NCBI GenBank assembly: GCA_022577435.1
Contig: JAKOON010000009.1
Span: 12,977,911 to 13,041,910 of the forward strand
DNA: 64,000 nt
DNA from: Embiotoca jacksoni
Lineage: Eukaryota > Chordata > Actinopteri > Embiotocidae
Direction: 5' to 3'
Shown piece by piece: positions 46,783-58,479 of this stretch. The notes under the pieces were generated by a model that had not been told where the DNA came from, did no database searches, and worked only from the letters and a program-made list of their open reading frames with translations. Within the stretch, counting starts at the first letter, position 1; the number at the start of each line of letters is the position of its first letter. A program made the translations under genes and the position numbers.

Positions 46783-47149
46783 GTTGTCTGCTTGCTATGA
46801 CTGCAGTATTTTGTTCGGAGTCAGATCCTGTGAATAGCTCGGCTAATTTTTCCATTTATCCCTGACTCTGCGTTTACAAATCGGCCCTGTCACATCCTAT
46901 TCATCAGTTTCACTTATTCCACATTCTTATCACACTCTCTGGCTTGTGGTTATCCTTGAGCTCGTTTATTTGGGCCATTTAAACTCAGACCTACAGCATA
47001 GTGCCATAAAAAAAATTGTCCAACCAAGTGGATGCTGTTTCTTGGTTTCTCTCTTCTTGTTTTATTTTTTGTCTTCTGTGTCCCCTTTCAATCTCACCTC
47101 CTCCATGTGTAAAGTCAAGTCATTTGTTTTTCCATTTCCATAATACATT
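46783..47149. other. Non-coding stretch
   Basis: No gene seen. Confidence 0.5.
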
Positions 47150-47480
47150 AGAATCGTTGGTCTCTATTTGCTTAGATTAAGCGAGGCCACATGAATGACA
47201 AGCCCTGGGAAGGTTTTTAGCTCAGAAACACATGACAACGCACACCGGGTCCTCGCTATGTAAAATCACAGATGAATATTTATAATTCCTCCCATCTGTT
47301 CGATGAATAATCATCAGCACCATAATTGATTCTGACAGTGGACTTAGTAGAGCAGCCAATCACCACCCACTTTGACTTCAAGGCCCCACAGTGAAAAACA
47401 TATTTTAATAAGACGAGTAGACCAAAGCCTTTGCTGTGCCCCAGATTTGTGGCTTTTATTCCTACCTGCCATCAGGAAGT
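47150..47480. other. Low-repeat stretch, candidate conserved non-coding element
   Basis: Varied sequence with GATTAAGCGAGGCCACATG, GATGAATATTTATAATTCC, CGATGAATAATCATCAGC and CCATAATTGATTC. Overlapping chance frames on both strands (47,344-47,587) show no recognisable protein. Conservation is not tested. Confidence 0.25.
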
Positions 47481-48334
47481 TAAATATTCTTATCCGCTGC
47501 CATCTTTGTGGCTGCACATTCATGATCTTCAATATCATTCACTTTGGAAAGCTCACTGTTGGCTGGGAAATCATTGGAACTGTATGAATCACAGCATGTC
47601 TGTCTTTTTTGTCCCATCCGTCCTCCATTAGTCTGGGTTAGGACAGGGCTCAGTGGATTGATGAATGGGGGACGTGGCTTGCAGGGAATTTCCTTTACTA
47701 CTCTTTTCAGCTATAGCATGGAAGCTTTGCCAAAGTGCCTTTCAACCGGTTCAATGGTTTATTGCTGCTTACCACTGAATGTGTGCATCTGTGTGTATGT
47801 GTACATGTAAACACACACACACACACAAATAGACGAAAAAACACATCATAAATCTGCTGTGGTGTTTGGAGTGTGTTTCTCTAGTGGAGACTCATCGCCA
47901 CTATGTGCTGGAAGACTGTTTCTGTCTATGAATAGGAAGTCTGAGTGGAAAGGCGGCTTTCTGCCATAGAAAACCCTGCGACAGCACAATGTATATGGCT
48001 CAGCTTTCACTGCCCCGGGCTTCATTTGAATTGACTCATATGCTGTTTGTTTACTCACATTTAAAAGCAGCGGGTAGCAATATCTGTCTGGTCTATGTGG
48101 TGTATTGTATCTGCTTTTTACTACCCAGCCTCTTCTTGAAGTGAATAAAGTTCAGCATATTTATCTCTGAAAGTGATATATATCATTCTCGCTGTCTTTT
48201 GAAGTGAAGGCTGTAGATAAGGCGTTTAACTCTGCACTCGATCTGAGGATATTTGTGTGCATTTTTAAAGAAATATAAGCATTCTGAAGTTTATTAAAAC
48301 TTTGAACTGCTATTTCCCTGACAGAAAAAACACA
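47481..48334. other. Non-coding stretch
   Basis: No gene seen. (CA)8 at 47,811-47,826. Confidence 0.5.
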
Positions 48335-48540
48335 TTCATTTCACGTGCAAAAACTCGTGATCTCATGTAAAACGTGTATTTTGCCAAAGTGCAATATGTG
48401 GTTTTGGTACTTTTGTGTGTTTTGTTGGTGTAATGTGTGATTATATGTTGCCACATGTGGTAAACCTGTGTCGTCCATGTGATCACGTGTCCTATGTGGA
48501 AAACATAGGAATCCCGTGTGTTTTTTGTGTAAGGGTGGGA
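48335..48540. repeat. Degenerate CACGTG/CACATG-type repeat
   Basis: About 200 bp built of recurring words TCACGTGCAAAA, CATGTAAAACGTG, CACATGTGGTAAAC, CATGTGATCACGTG and CTATGTGGAAAACATAG, spaced about 15-30 bp. It looks like a decayed minisatellite. It includes an exact 8-bp hairpin TCCTATGT/ACATAGGA at 48,490-48,510. Confidence 0.5.
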
Positions 48541-51500
48541 TCCGGTCACCTGAACTAAAATGCCCCTCTCTCCTGTGTCCTGTCTTCATTCCAGGCATCG
48601 TCAGCCTGTTATATTTAAAACATAGTCATCATGTGAAAATAAAATGAGAACAGCAACAGCACAAGTTGAGAAGATTCAACAAATCAGAAAACGGATTCAG
48701 TAATGTAAGTGTTATCTAAAGTTTGCTCACCTTAGCTAGCATGAGCCACCATAAGCTACCAGACCAAGTCAGGTTGCAGTGGACCACCTGAGTGCACTCA
48801 ATTCAGCAAGGGTCTTTTCTATTGCCAATGATCCTGCTTCTCATTTGTAAGACAAATGACATGTTTTTTCTTCTTGTAAACTGCAGACTGTTGGAAATTA
48901 CCATGACCACAAACATATTCCCCCAGCAGCTACTAAGCTTTGAATTATCAGCTTTTTAAAAGGTGCTGCACGACACTTACTTACTGAGTTATACTAAGCT
49001 TATTCTTCAACTGAAGTAGAAGTGCAGTTAAGAATAGTTGCTATTCATTTCAGATATGTTTTGACTACCTGTTACCTCGAAAATCTTGAACTATTCAGGA
49101 TGACATCAGCAAAATGCTGTCAGTTTTATTTTATGCATCATTGTTATTTTCTACAAGCCCTATTCACTAAATAAACTGAATAAACACTTCAAAATTCCCC
49201 ACGATGCTCAGGCTAGTCAATTCCAGGAACTCTTCCACTGTCTATTGTCTTTTTAAACATACTCTCTTCTGAGCCGAAGCTTTCTCGGGCTCTCCGACTT
49301 GATGGTCTTAAATGACTGGCTCATTGGCTTTCGCAGGTATACCTGCCTTTCACAATCTCCCGCCAAAACCAATAATCTGCCTGCCAGTGCTGAAAGTGTT
49401 TTCTAACCGGCATATGGCTCCACATGTTTGTGTATGTATGTTTGTGTGGTATGGTGTGTCCATATCACAACCAATCCTGGGGGTAGACCGCAGCTGTGAG
49501 ATTATAATTGACTTCAGGGGGCTTGGAGGGTAGATTAGCATGTTGCATATGCGTGTGTGTATTTGCATGTCTCCGAACAGGCCCATTTATGGGGCGTTAA
49601 CGTAGCTATTAATGTCACAGCTGGAGGGAAGCATCAGTGTGGTAAATGGAATTTGTTTACTTGTCTGTGCACACATGTATTTTTGTTCATGTGTGTACGT
49701 GTTTCCTCAGTGCAAGTAGGTGTTTGTTCAATGCGTACGAGTTGGGGATATGCGAAATGTCACACCTCATGGGTAGCAGGAGGTCTTTGATGTGGCGCAT
49801 GAACCTTTTCCAATTTTAAGGCCTAAAACTTCTCCTGGGCATCCAATCAGCTGTGAGGGGGTGAAGCGTGGGACTGGAGGCTTATGGGAAATATGGCTGG
49901 CCTTTCACGGCAGGAGATTGAAGCAGCTAGTATTTTCCACTTGGTAACACTGAGGTCTTATTACTGAGTCATGATCACTGACCACCCAACACAGTTTATA
50001 CAAGGCGCACCTGAGATGTGCAATAAATCAGATGAGAGAATCTAAACCTCTTCTTTCATTTCATGATTGAAAAGTATGATGGCTGTCACAGTTTGTACGA
50101 CAAGTCAGAGGAAAGTGAAATAAATAGAAAATAGGTCAGTCTGTGAAGCCTTTCACTACGGGAACATGCATGAGAGAAATGGGGATTGCACACATCCACA
50201 CACACTCACATACACCCACATGCACGCAGACATGCAAACACAGTCACACATAAACATAGTCCAGCTGTTACGTTCTCTCCTCAACCTCTCTGGTGACCTG
50301 AAATGAAGTGACCCTAATGTGCTCATCTTCTCTTAAATGTATTCAACGCTCTCTGAGCCTCTGAAGTGAGTTTGTGTATTCATGCGTTTGTTTATGCACA
50401 CAACTGTGGGAATACACGAGCACACGGCTCTGTGGCTGTTATAAACAATGCAGTGTTGTTGTCTTCAGACTTCTGTTCCAAACTGTAAATGTGATGTAGG
50501 GGGTGATAAAAAGAAAGTGTGCTGTGTGTATTTGAAACTAATTAAACATGTCTGCATTTATTTTTTTTTAAGCTGCAGGGCCTCAGTCACTCAGTTAATC
50601 AATCAATGCTGTACATGTAACAGTGTTTAGCCCTACGACTTGGCTCTACGGAAGCTGATTGGTGTACTCAGTATTAAACATGATTTACACATGATGTATC
50701 ACTCTGAATAATCTTGAGGTCTTAATTTATTTATAAAAGAGAAAATAAAACCAAAGAAATGGAACTAGCCCCTTAAAACTGGAGAAAATATACATATAAC
50801 TATCGTTTTTCAACGTGTTGAAGTGTCTACAATATAACTTTTAACAGCAGCCACACACTTTGCTAAAGGTTTGTTTAAAGTTTGGTGTTGATTCAATGGA
50901 CTTGGCTCAGGTCAGTACTGCAGGTGTGGTTGCATCAGTGACTCAGGTCACTGAATTATTTGGGTAAAAAAGAAAGCACAGTTGCATCTTTCTGTCCTTT
51001 TCTCCAGAAGTTCCTGTACACCCACAATGTGCCAGATGAAAATACAGAGGCTGGCTGTATAATTTTGACCCCTTCAGCCAAAACAGAACTTTTTGCAACA
51101 ATATGTTGACTTGGAAGTTAGTCTCTGTGTTTATCTTGCTAGATAGATCGAATAATTGTAGCATTTAGACTCGTGTTTTTACTGTGACGCATCAAAGTGA
51201 CTTCACTGCAACAGGCCTAAATCATTATTTTTGTTTTTACAGTCATACTTCCCACCTGTCCATGGTGCTCTGTGGATTAAAAGATTTACTGTCTGTGGAT
51301 ATTGCATTTTTCATCGCTGTAAGGACCACAAATGAAAATCTGTCCACCACTATTATATGATGTCATAGACAGATATGTAAAAACCTGGTCAACACCAAAC
51401 AACCCACAAGGTTTTAGACTCTACGACTACAAGTAAAAGAGCATACATATGTGGTAATTTTACTGTTATTGGTCACTGAAGTAGTTAAGCTCTTTCTGAA

Positions 51501-51820
51501 CAACATACAAGTGCACTGGAAGTGCAGTAGTGTGAGCATCACACCACATTTCCATTGCAGAGGCCTTCTCCCTGTGGCTGTTCCGACTCTACTTATTAAA
51601 AGTCAAGCTGACATGAAGGTCCTCGGAGGTGAAGCAAGCACAGAAACGTCTGCGAGAGAGAGCGAGAAGAGAGGCGAGGGAAGAGTGAAGCTGACAGTCG
51701 GCGTTCGGAGAGCGTTTTTCTGCCGACAGGTCCCACCTAGCCTAGGTCAAAAGCGGGAATTGAGATGAAAAGAAGGAGAGAAAAAGGAACGGGTGTCGGG
51801 GATTAGAACATGGTGAAGAG
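48541..51820. other. Non-coding stretch
   Basis: No gene seen over 3.3 kb. 49,560-50,060 is low in repeats (for example CCATTTATGGGGCG, CGTTAACGTAGC, CCAATCAGCTG) and could be regulatory. 51,600-51,780 is purine-rich with more CpG than its surroundings (GTCTGCGAGAGAGAGCGAG, CAGTCGGCGTTCGGAGAGCG), possibly an unrecognised alternative exon or just repeat. Confidence 0.45.
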
Positions 51821-51851
<31 letters not shown>

Positions 51852-51855
51852 GGGG
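51821..51855. repeat. (GT)7 followed by a G run of about 22
   Basis: GT dinucleotides grade into an unbroken G run at about 51,834-51,855. The run can form a G-quadruplex; its length is likely unstable. Confidence 0.9.
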
Positions 51856-52615
51856 CATAAAAGCTGCAGCGGGAGGTTATGTGTCACACTTTTATCTCAT
51901 TGTGGGGTATAGTCTGCATTTTGCTTAAGAACAAGCATAAAAAAAATATATATATATATATCCAAATAATAATAACTCAGCTTGATCTTATCACTCTAAG
52001 CTGTTGGTTTTTCATTTTTACAAACTGATATCACACAACCTTGTCACAATGCATTTTCCATTTTGGTGGGTGTGCCGCACCACTGAAATGTAATCCTCTC
52101 TCACAATAACACATTTATTCAATCCACAGCTAGTGGATCAGTTGACATTTTGGCTCTTATAAGCTCCTTCTTTCTCTCTGCGTCTCTTTGTCCCTGATTC
52201 CATCCTGGGATATCTTCAGCCTTCATATACATACTGCAGTTTTGTATGAGGAGTGAGTCACCTGTTACTGGTTATCTCACCTGTTACATTGGAGGAATCT
52301 TATGGACGTTACAGACTGAGTGAGTCCCAGTTGAATGAGAAGAGGGAGATGAGAGGATGGATGTCTCCAGCATTTACACACGAGAGAAAAGGGAGAGGAG
52401 AGATTAAATAGGTGTTGAGGCAAAGAGAGGAGGAAGGTGGGAAGTGAGCAGGGAGAAGACAAAAGAGGAGAGGAGGGAGGAGAGGCAGGCCTTATCAGCA
52501 TTCACTCATCCCACAGTGGATGAAATTACCCTTCTCTGTCTCGCTATGTCTGCGGTCACTGCTATTTGGCATGGGCTGGGGATTTGCAGTGGTCATAAAT
52601 CTGTGTGTGTGCATA

Positions 52616-52619
<4 letters not shown>
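51856..52619. other. Non-coding stretch with a purine block
   Basis: Short (TA)7 at 51,947-51,961. From 52,318 to 52,492 the + strand is strongly purine-rich (GAGAGGAGGGAGGAGAGGC type), a possible triplex-forming tract. No gene. Confidence 0.5.

Positions 52620-52679
<60 letters not shown>
52620..52679. repeat. (GT)n microsatellite 1 of a cluster
   Basis: About 60 bp pure GT. Confidence 0.95.
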
Positions 52680-52681
<2 letters not shown>

Positions 52682-52831
52682 AAAGTGCGAGACATGTGAA
52701 AGCACGGCTATGCTGTTGCAGGTGGGTGTTTGTGTTTAGGTGCCCTGTCGTTAAGATGAAAGGACTTTGTGGACAGAATAAAATGTACGGAAATGAATCT
52801 GCAGCATGAGGAACAATCTCTCATAAATCAT

Positions 52832-52834
<3 letters not shown>

Positions 52835-52896
<62 letters not shown>
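52835..52896. repeat. (TG)n microsatellite 2 of a cluster
   Basis: About 62 bp pure TG, same orientation as its neighbours. Confidence 0.95.
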
Positions 52897-52897
<1 letters not shown>

Positions 52898-53033
52898 TAC
52901 TGATATGGTAGTCAGCTAAAACCAAAGCAAGTCCTCAGATCCCCTGCTTTCCTTAGCTCACTCATCAATAAGCAACATTAGTAACAATTAGATGTGGGTG
53001 TCTCTGTGTTCCTGGATCTTTGTGCTAGCATTC

Positions 53034-53041
53034 GTGTGTGT

Positions 53042-53086
<45 letters not shown>

Positions 53087-53172
53087 TCTGTGTGTGTGTG
53101 TGTGTGTGCGTGTGCGTGTGTGTGTGTGTGCGTGTGTGTGCGTGTGCGTGCATGCGTGCGTGCCTGCGTGCT
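53034..53172. repeat. Compound TG/CGTG microsatellite 3 of a cluster
   Basis: TG runs broken by TCTC and CG units and ending in GCATGCGTGCGTGCCTGCG. Confidence 0.95.
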
Positions 53173-54446
53173 CATTTGTGAGTGCGGATTAGCCTGCGCT
53201 GAAACACTAGTTAAAAGAGCCCTCCGGTTGATGAAATCTCTTTAGTGAAAAAGCTGATTTAATTGGGTTGCTCCCCAGTCCTTTCACCGATAAGGACGCC
53301 TTGATAAAAGATAATTCCCCTCTTTATTCTTTGCTTCATCTTCCCTTCTTGCACACCGCTCCTCATATTTTATTTGCAATGTCCCTTGATTTCTGTTTCT
53401 TCCATTCTTTCACCTTCAGGTTTTTACCTTCTTGTCTGCGTACACAGTACGTATATTCTCTCTGGCTTTCCAGCTTCCTCTCCCTCCCCATGCCCCTCTA
53501 ATTTATTTCCTCTGTGTGCTGTGTGTGAAATGCTAAATTAGTAGTCGGGTAAAAAGAGGGCCTTGGAGCAAGAGACATCAATAGCTTCCTTTTCTTTCTG
53601 AGAACTCCCTCTCTCTCTCCTTTCCCCCCTTCCTCTTCTCTCTCTCTCTATCTATCCCCCTTTCTCTCTCTCTTTTACCCTGCTAATAAAGCCAAATTGG
53701 CATGAAACCTAGTGACCTCTCCCCTCGCCTGCACTCTTTTCTCTGCTTAAAGGGCCGTGCCGGTGAAGAAGCGACAATGACAAAAAAGATGATGTCATTT
53801 CCCCTCCAAAAATATACCCCGCCCGCATCAAGTTCCCTTTATTTTCACCTTTTTTTGACTCCCTTTCATGCAGCCTTATGTCTAATCTGTTTGCTTCGGG
53901 TGCCATTCTTGCGTGCTCGCCCTTTCTCATAAATGACCTCGATATTTCCTCTGCTCCTTTTGGTCTGACTTTTTTTTGGCATTCCCTTGAGAAAAGTGGG
54001 TTTGAACATTTAAAAAAAAAAAAAATGTCTGAATCACTTGGTGTATATTTAATAAGTCTGCCTGCCAGCCTTACTTACATGCCACTCTTACTGCCCCCCT
54101 TTTGAAGGAGTTGGCGCACAGCGACCCCGACATTGGCAAGGCTCTCACAGAGTTTAGATTTAACAACCGCGTTCCTTTTTTCATCTCTACGTCTTCCCTG
54201 ACCTTGAGAAGCATTTTTTGTTGTTGTTTTTGTGCCGACTCCTTGATGCTTGCCTTGCTTTGTAAAAAGAAAGAAACTTCTTCAGACCCTAAACTTGGAC
54301 GAGGGGCCCTTTTTAAATTCCCAAAGGGCAGGCGAGAGTTGAGTGCACCTGTCATTCGCTTGTCCTCTCCTTTCACAACTTTGGCTATGAATTATAAATA
54401 CAGCGTTTCACTCTCTTTATCCTTCCCTGGACATGGAGCGTCCCAT
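53173..54446. other. Non-coding stretch with CT-rich block
   Basis: CT-rich simple sequence at about 53,607-53,675. No coding exon supported. A coding-looking run at 54,102-54,180 is discussed under findings. Confidence 0.45.
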
Positions 54447-54481
<35 letters not shown>

Positions 54482-54482
54482 G

Positions 54483-54542
<60 letters not shown>
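54447..54542. repeat. (GCAC)n(CA)n compound microsatellite
   Basis: GCAC units to 54,480, then CA from 54,484. Confidence 0.95.
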
Positions 54543-54544
<2 letters not shown>

Positions 54545-55410
54545 TATCCTTTCCCTTTTGGGTTATTCATATAGTGTACATAGCAGTACCTGATCCATAG
54601 CTTATTTGCATTTCCTTTGTTCTCTCCCTCTTCTATTGCCCTCCTTTGGCCCAATCTGTTGTCATACTCTTTCTCGTTTTGCCCCTCACTTTGGCATCGC
54701 ACCAAAGAGTGACATAGAGGTTGAAAAGTTTTGGATTGGCAACACCAACTTTTCCATAAAGTATGTATGACCCACTGTCACCAGTAGTGTGTGTTTTTTT
54801 TCCCCCTTTTTCTCCGAATGATGAATTCAGTGAACACTATGATCTCCCTTTCTGATCACGCCTCCTGGTGTTTGTGTGTGCGCCAGCATGTTTGCATTCA
54901 CCTGCTGTATCTATGCGAGTATGTCCTGTCCCTCTGGGAGTATTTACACATTAAGTTTGAGCCTGTGATTATTTTGACTTGGTAGCCGTCTTGTACTCAG
55001 AAGAGCCGAGGCACTAATATAATTGCCAATTAAATTAAGGAAGCAGGCTTTCCACACACCCCCCCGGTGAGTTTGCACAGTGGCTCCTGAAGTGCTCTAC
55101 ACACATTCACTGAATACTCAGCGAATAGACTCCCTAAAGTAATAATGTTCCAAAATTGTTAGAACATAAGCTAAATGTGGAATGAGCAGATTTTTTTCTG
55201 TCAGTGTCAGACCTCTACTGGTAGAAACACAAGTTTCACAACAACACTTGATAATGAGCCAAAACCTATTTTTTTGTGACTGAGTATGAAGCATGAACAT
55301 CTTTTGACTGCTTTGAGTACAAACATATTTTGTTTTTATTGTTTTGCTATACTTTGTTGTGTTTTTCAAATTAGAGATAAAATGTGAAGCTTTACAATCT
55401 GCAATGTTTC
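54543..55410. other. Non-coding stretch
   Basis: No gene or recognised repeat. Confidence 0.5.
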
Positions 55411-55541
55411 CAGTGATGGAGGAAGTAGATATCTTACTGAAGTAAAAGTACCAACACACCAGTCTAACAGTGCCCCGTAACATTTGTTTTAGACATTATA
55501 ATTTTTAAGTATGATACTAATATCCTAAATTTACTTAAAAT

Positions 55542-55549
55542 ATCAGAAG
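55542..55549 (+). repeat. Target-site duplication, left copy
   Basis: ATCAGAAG, identical to 55,961-55,968 on the other side of the nested MITE. Confidence 0.85.
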
Positions 55550-55960
55550 CATAGACTGTCTATCAACATGGACAAAATCTCAGTGTCTGAAAAATAAAGC
55601 CAATGCGGGAGTGCAGTACCACTAATGCCACTAGGGGCTGGCTCCACAAACCTCTAGTTCCAATAGACTCCCATTCAAGAAGTGTCATGAATAGTCATTG
55701 TGATGTTACTAGCCAAATTCACTCCTTCTGATCAGTGTTCTGGTAGTCTTTCTGACAATGATTTCATAATTAATTAGATATTAGTCCTCAAGGAAAGGTA
55801 TATTTGGTGGATGGTCAGAGATTCCTTGGGCACTCAGTCAGCTCATCCAAATATGATCGCTTCTAGCTTAAAAAAACAAAAAACAGATAGGGAAAAACTA
55901 AATGCCAGACTGGAGTCTTCAAAATGGCAGTTCACAAACAAATGGTTCGGTTACCCACTG
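55550..55960 (+). mobile_element. hAT-like MITE, copy C, nested insertion
   Basis: Third copy of the family at 5,008 and 8,690. It starts CATAGACTGTCTATC and has GTGTCTGAAAAATAAAGCC, GTACCACTAATGCC, CCACTAGGGGCT, CCAATAGACTCCCATTCAA and TCCAAATATGATCGCTTCT, ending GGTTACCCACTG. It is bounded by a perfect 8-bp direct repeat ATCAGAAG (55,542-55,549 and 55,961-55,968). The host MITE resumes with GAAGTAAAAACACTC on the far side. An 8-bp duplication is the hAT signature; the terminal inverted repeat itself is weak (CATAG/CAGTG). Confidence 0.85.
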
Positions 55961-55968
55961 ATCAGAAG
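55961..55968 (+). repeat. Target-site duplication, right copy
   Basis: ATCAGAAG, identical to 55,542-55,549. Confidence 0.85.
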
Positions 55969-56479
55969 TAAAAACACTCATCAGTGTGTAAATAGCACTG
56001 TTGTAGTTGGTTAAGATGTTTATGTAGAGTTAGGTATAGTACATTGGCTCCCAAACTTGAGGATGGTTCCTCCTCCTAAAAGTCATAATGGATATGTATG
56101 ACGAAATAATGCAGAAAATCTCAGCCCTGCTGCACAGAGTAGTAGTGATGTCCTAATTGTGTGAAATATTGGATCTTTTAACCTCTTTGTTATACAAATG
56201 AAACCATCTGATAGGTGTAGAGGGGAAATCACCCTCGGGTGCAAATGCAGACAAGTAATCTGACTCAAAGGGCCTCCCGAAGACAAGACACTGCTTTTTT
56301 TGGAAAGGCTCACATGTCCAACAGGTTAAGATCCCGTGGTTTAATCTAACAAATAAATACATCTTGCAAATGTAGATATTATATTAAAACTATTTATGCA
56401 AAAATAAATACTTTCCTCCTACCTGTAGTGGGTAGAAGTATAAAGGTCAATAAATGTACTTGGTTATTTTCCACCACTG

Positions 56480-58479
56480 AATGTAAATTAAAGGAGTCAG
56501 AAGTAAGTTCACATACAATGATAGTGTATATTCACTTGACGCTGATGACTCCCTTTTTCCTTCTCACAGGCTCAACAGTGATTTAGGAATTCTGCATTAG
56601 TATGTGAAACATCCCCTCTCTTCAACTTTCTAAATTACACTCTGCTCTGCCCATTACTGCGAGCCCAATGGGAGCGAGGCTTGTTTAGCTCTGCTCCAAT
56701 GGGAGTAGATGTTGTTTGAAGGCCTGCCATTTCAATCACGGTTGTTGTTCGGCTGTCGTTGTCTTCTGGGGAACCTGGCCAGGCTCGTCGCCAGGGGGAC
56801 ATATGTGGTTCATCACTCCTGTAATTGGATTTGATTTTGCGTTCTCTGCTTTTTCCTTATGTTTAATTAAGGGACTGTGCCACCGGAGACTTCTGGCCAG
56901 CGCGAAGCATGATAGAACAAAGAGGGAAGGACTGATAGGGAGCCCAAAGTGAGGTTGCTTAGTGATTAGTGTTTTGGGAAAAGTGGGCAAAAAGTTAATT
57001 AGTATATATAGTTATTTGTCAGTTTACAATTTGTTGGAGTCCTACTCGAGGGAATGGAAGCAGTTGTATACAGGCTCTAGGTGATTGTATTTGAGACCAG
57101 TATTTTCACCTTGTGTGTATGTGAGCGCATCAGTTCAATAGCAAGACTACGGGGGTTGAGGAGAGGGGAGGAGAGGCAGTGATATGCGCGAGTAGCTGCA
57201 TCGATTATGACATGGCCTTCCTCTCAGGGGGAACCACGGCCAGGCCATTTGTTTGACAGGAAAAGAGTGGAGGAAGTCTATTAGCGTGGTGCCTTCATGG
57301 ACTGATGACAGGCAGCTGCAGCGGCTAGGGCTGAACCCACTGGGACCGACCCCTTCACCCCCCCCCCACACACCCACACCCACTCCACCCCCACTCCCTC
57401 CTGCTGGTGGTTGAGGCAAAGACACAGAGGAAGAGAGATAGCGGGAGATGGGATTTATGCTCCCAAACCCCAGGGGTGCTTTGAAGGTCAAGATCTTACA
57501 ATTGCGTATTTAATGTTAAGGAGGGGAGAGGACAGTGCATGCGTGAGAAAGGGGTCATATTAACGGTTTTCACCTTATCCTTTTAGTATTTTACTGACAA
57601 GGAAATAGAAATGACCCCAGTAGACGTAACTTGTTTTTGGCCTCATCTCTTACGAAGTGACTGTCACTAGTTAAAGTTAAATATATATGCTATGCATGAA
57701 TTTGATGCTTTAAAGATTTTAAAGTTTCTTCAGGTGGTGCTCTTTTCACTGATGATGACTCACTACTCATAATAAGTGTCCACACTAAACACTATTCTGT
57801 TGGGATTTTGCCAGAAATATAAAGTGTGCAGAACCATTCGGTAATGTCTACCAGGGGTGCAAAATGTGTCATATTTGCTAGGGCATCAAGATCTATTAGC
57901 CCAATAACAATTCATCTGATTTCCATAGTCCTGCTGAATGAAACCTGTTATCAGGCTGATTTAAAATGTCTGGAAAGCAATAGAATAGAGAGAAAAAGTG
58001 CTCTTAGCTGAACAACTTTTGGATCTTATGTCATGCTTCCAACGGAAGATTATGTGTCAGGAGGCATGAGGTAAATAGATTAATGTTGGTAGCGCAACAA
58101 ACCTATGAGTAACAGAATGAGTTACGGGAAATTTATGTTGGAAATTTTATGGATTTTTACATGGAAGTAAATTCCCTTGACTAGATTAGCTATGGATATA
58201 TAAAAAATAACAATACAAAATTAATTACATAAAATTATACGGGCTGATTTAATCTGAACACCCTGAAGTGGACGTGCTAAAAGACATGGGAAAAAAAAAT
58301 AAAAAATAAAAAACATTTGTGGGAGAAAAATAAGAATGATTACATAAGGACAAATACAATTTAACTCCTGAATATTCTCCAAAATATCTTGCATACTGTG
58401 CACAAGAGGATTTTTTTTTTTCACAGAAAGAGCTACCTGACACTTGAAGTTTACAACCTCATAAAGCTTCATTACTAAC
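56480..58479. other. Non-coding stretch
   Basis: No gene seen. 56,640-56,960 is low in repeats and includes two similar phrases, GCCCAATGGGAGCGAG and CTCCAATGGGAGTAG; candidate regulatory DNA. A C run at 57,357-57,367 lies in a CA/CCAC-rich patch. Confidence 0.45.

Larger units (their letters stand above)
55411..56479 (+). mobile_element. hAT-like MITE, interrupted by a second element
   Basis: Terminal inverted repeats: left CAGTGATGGAGGAAG; right ...TTTTCCACCACTG, whose reverse complement is CAGTGGTGGAAAA. Inside the left end are GAAGTAAAAGTACC and ACTTAAAATATCAGAAG; inside the right end are GTAGAAGTATAAAG and AATGTACTTGG. From memory these are the ends of an abundant fish MITE. The flanking 8-mers (AATGTTTC left, AATGTAAA right) share only the first five bases, as an old 8-bp target duplication of the hAT superfamily would. 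Length is 1,069 bp including the 411-bp insertion and one duplicated 8-mer. No transposase is encoded. Confidence 0.75.
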
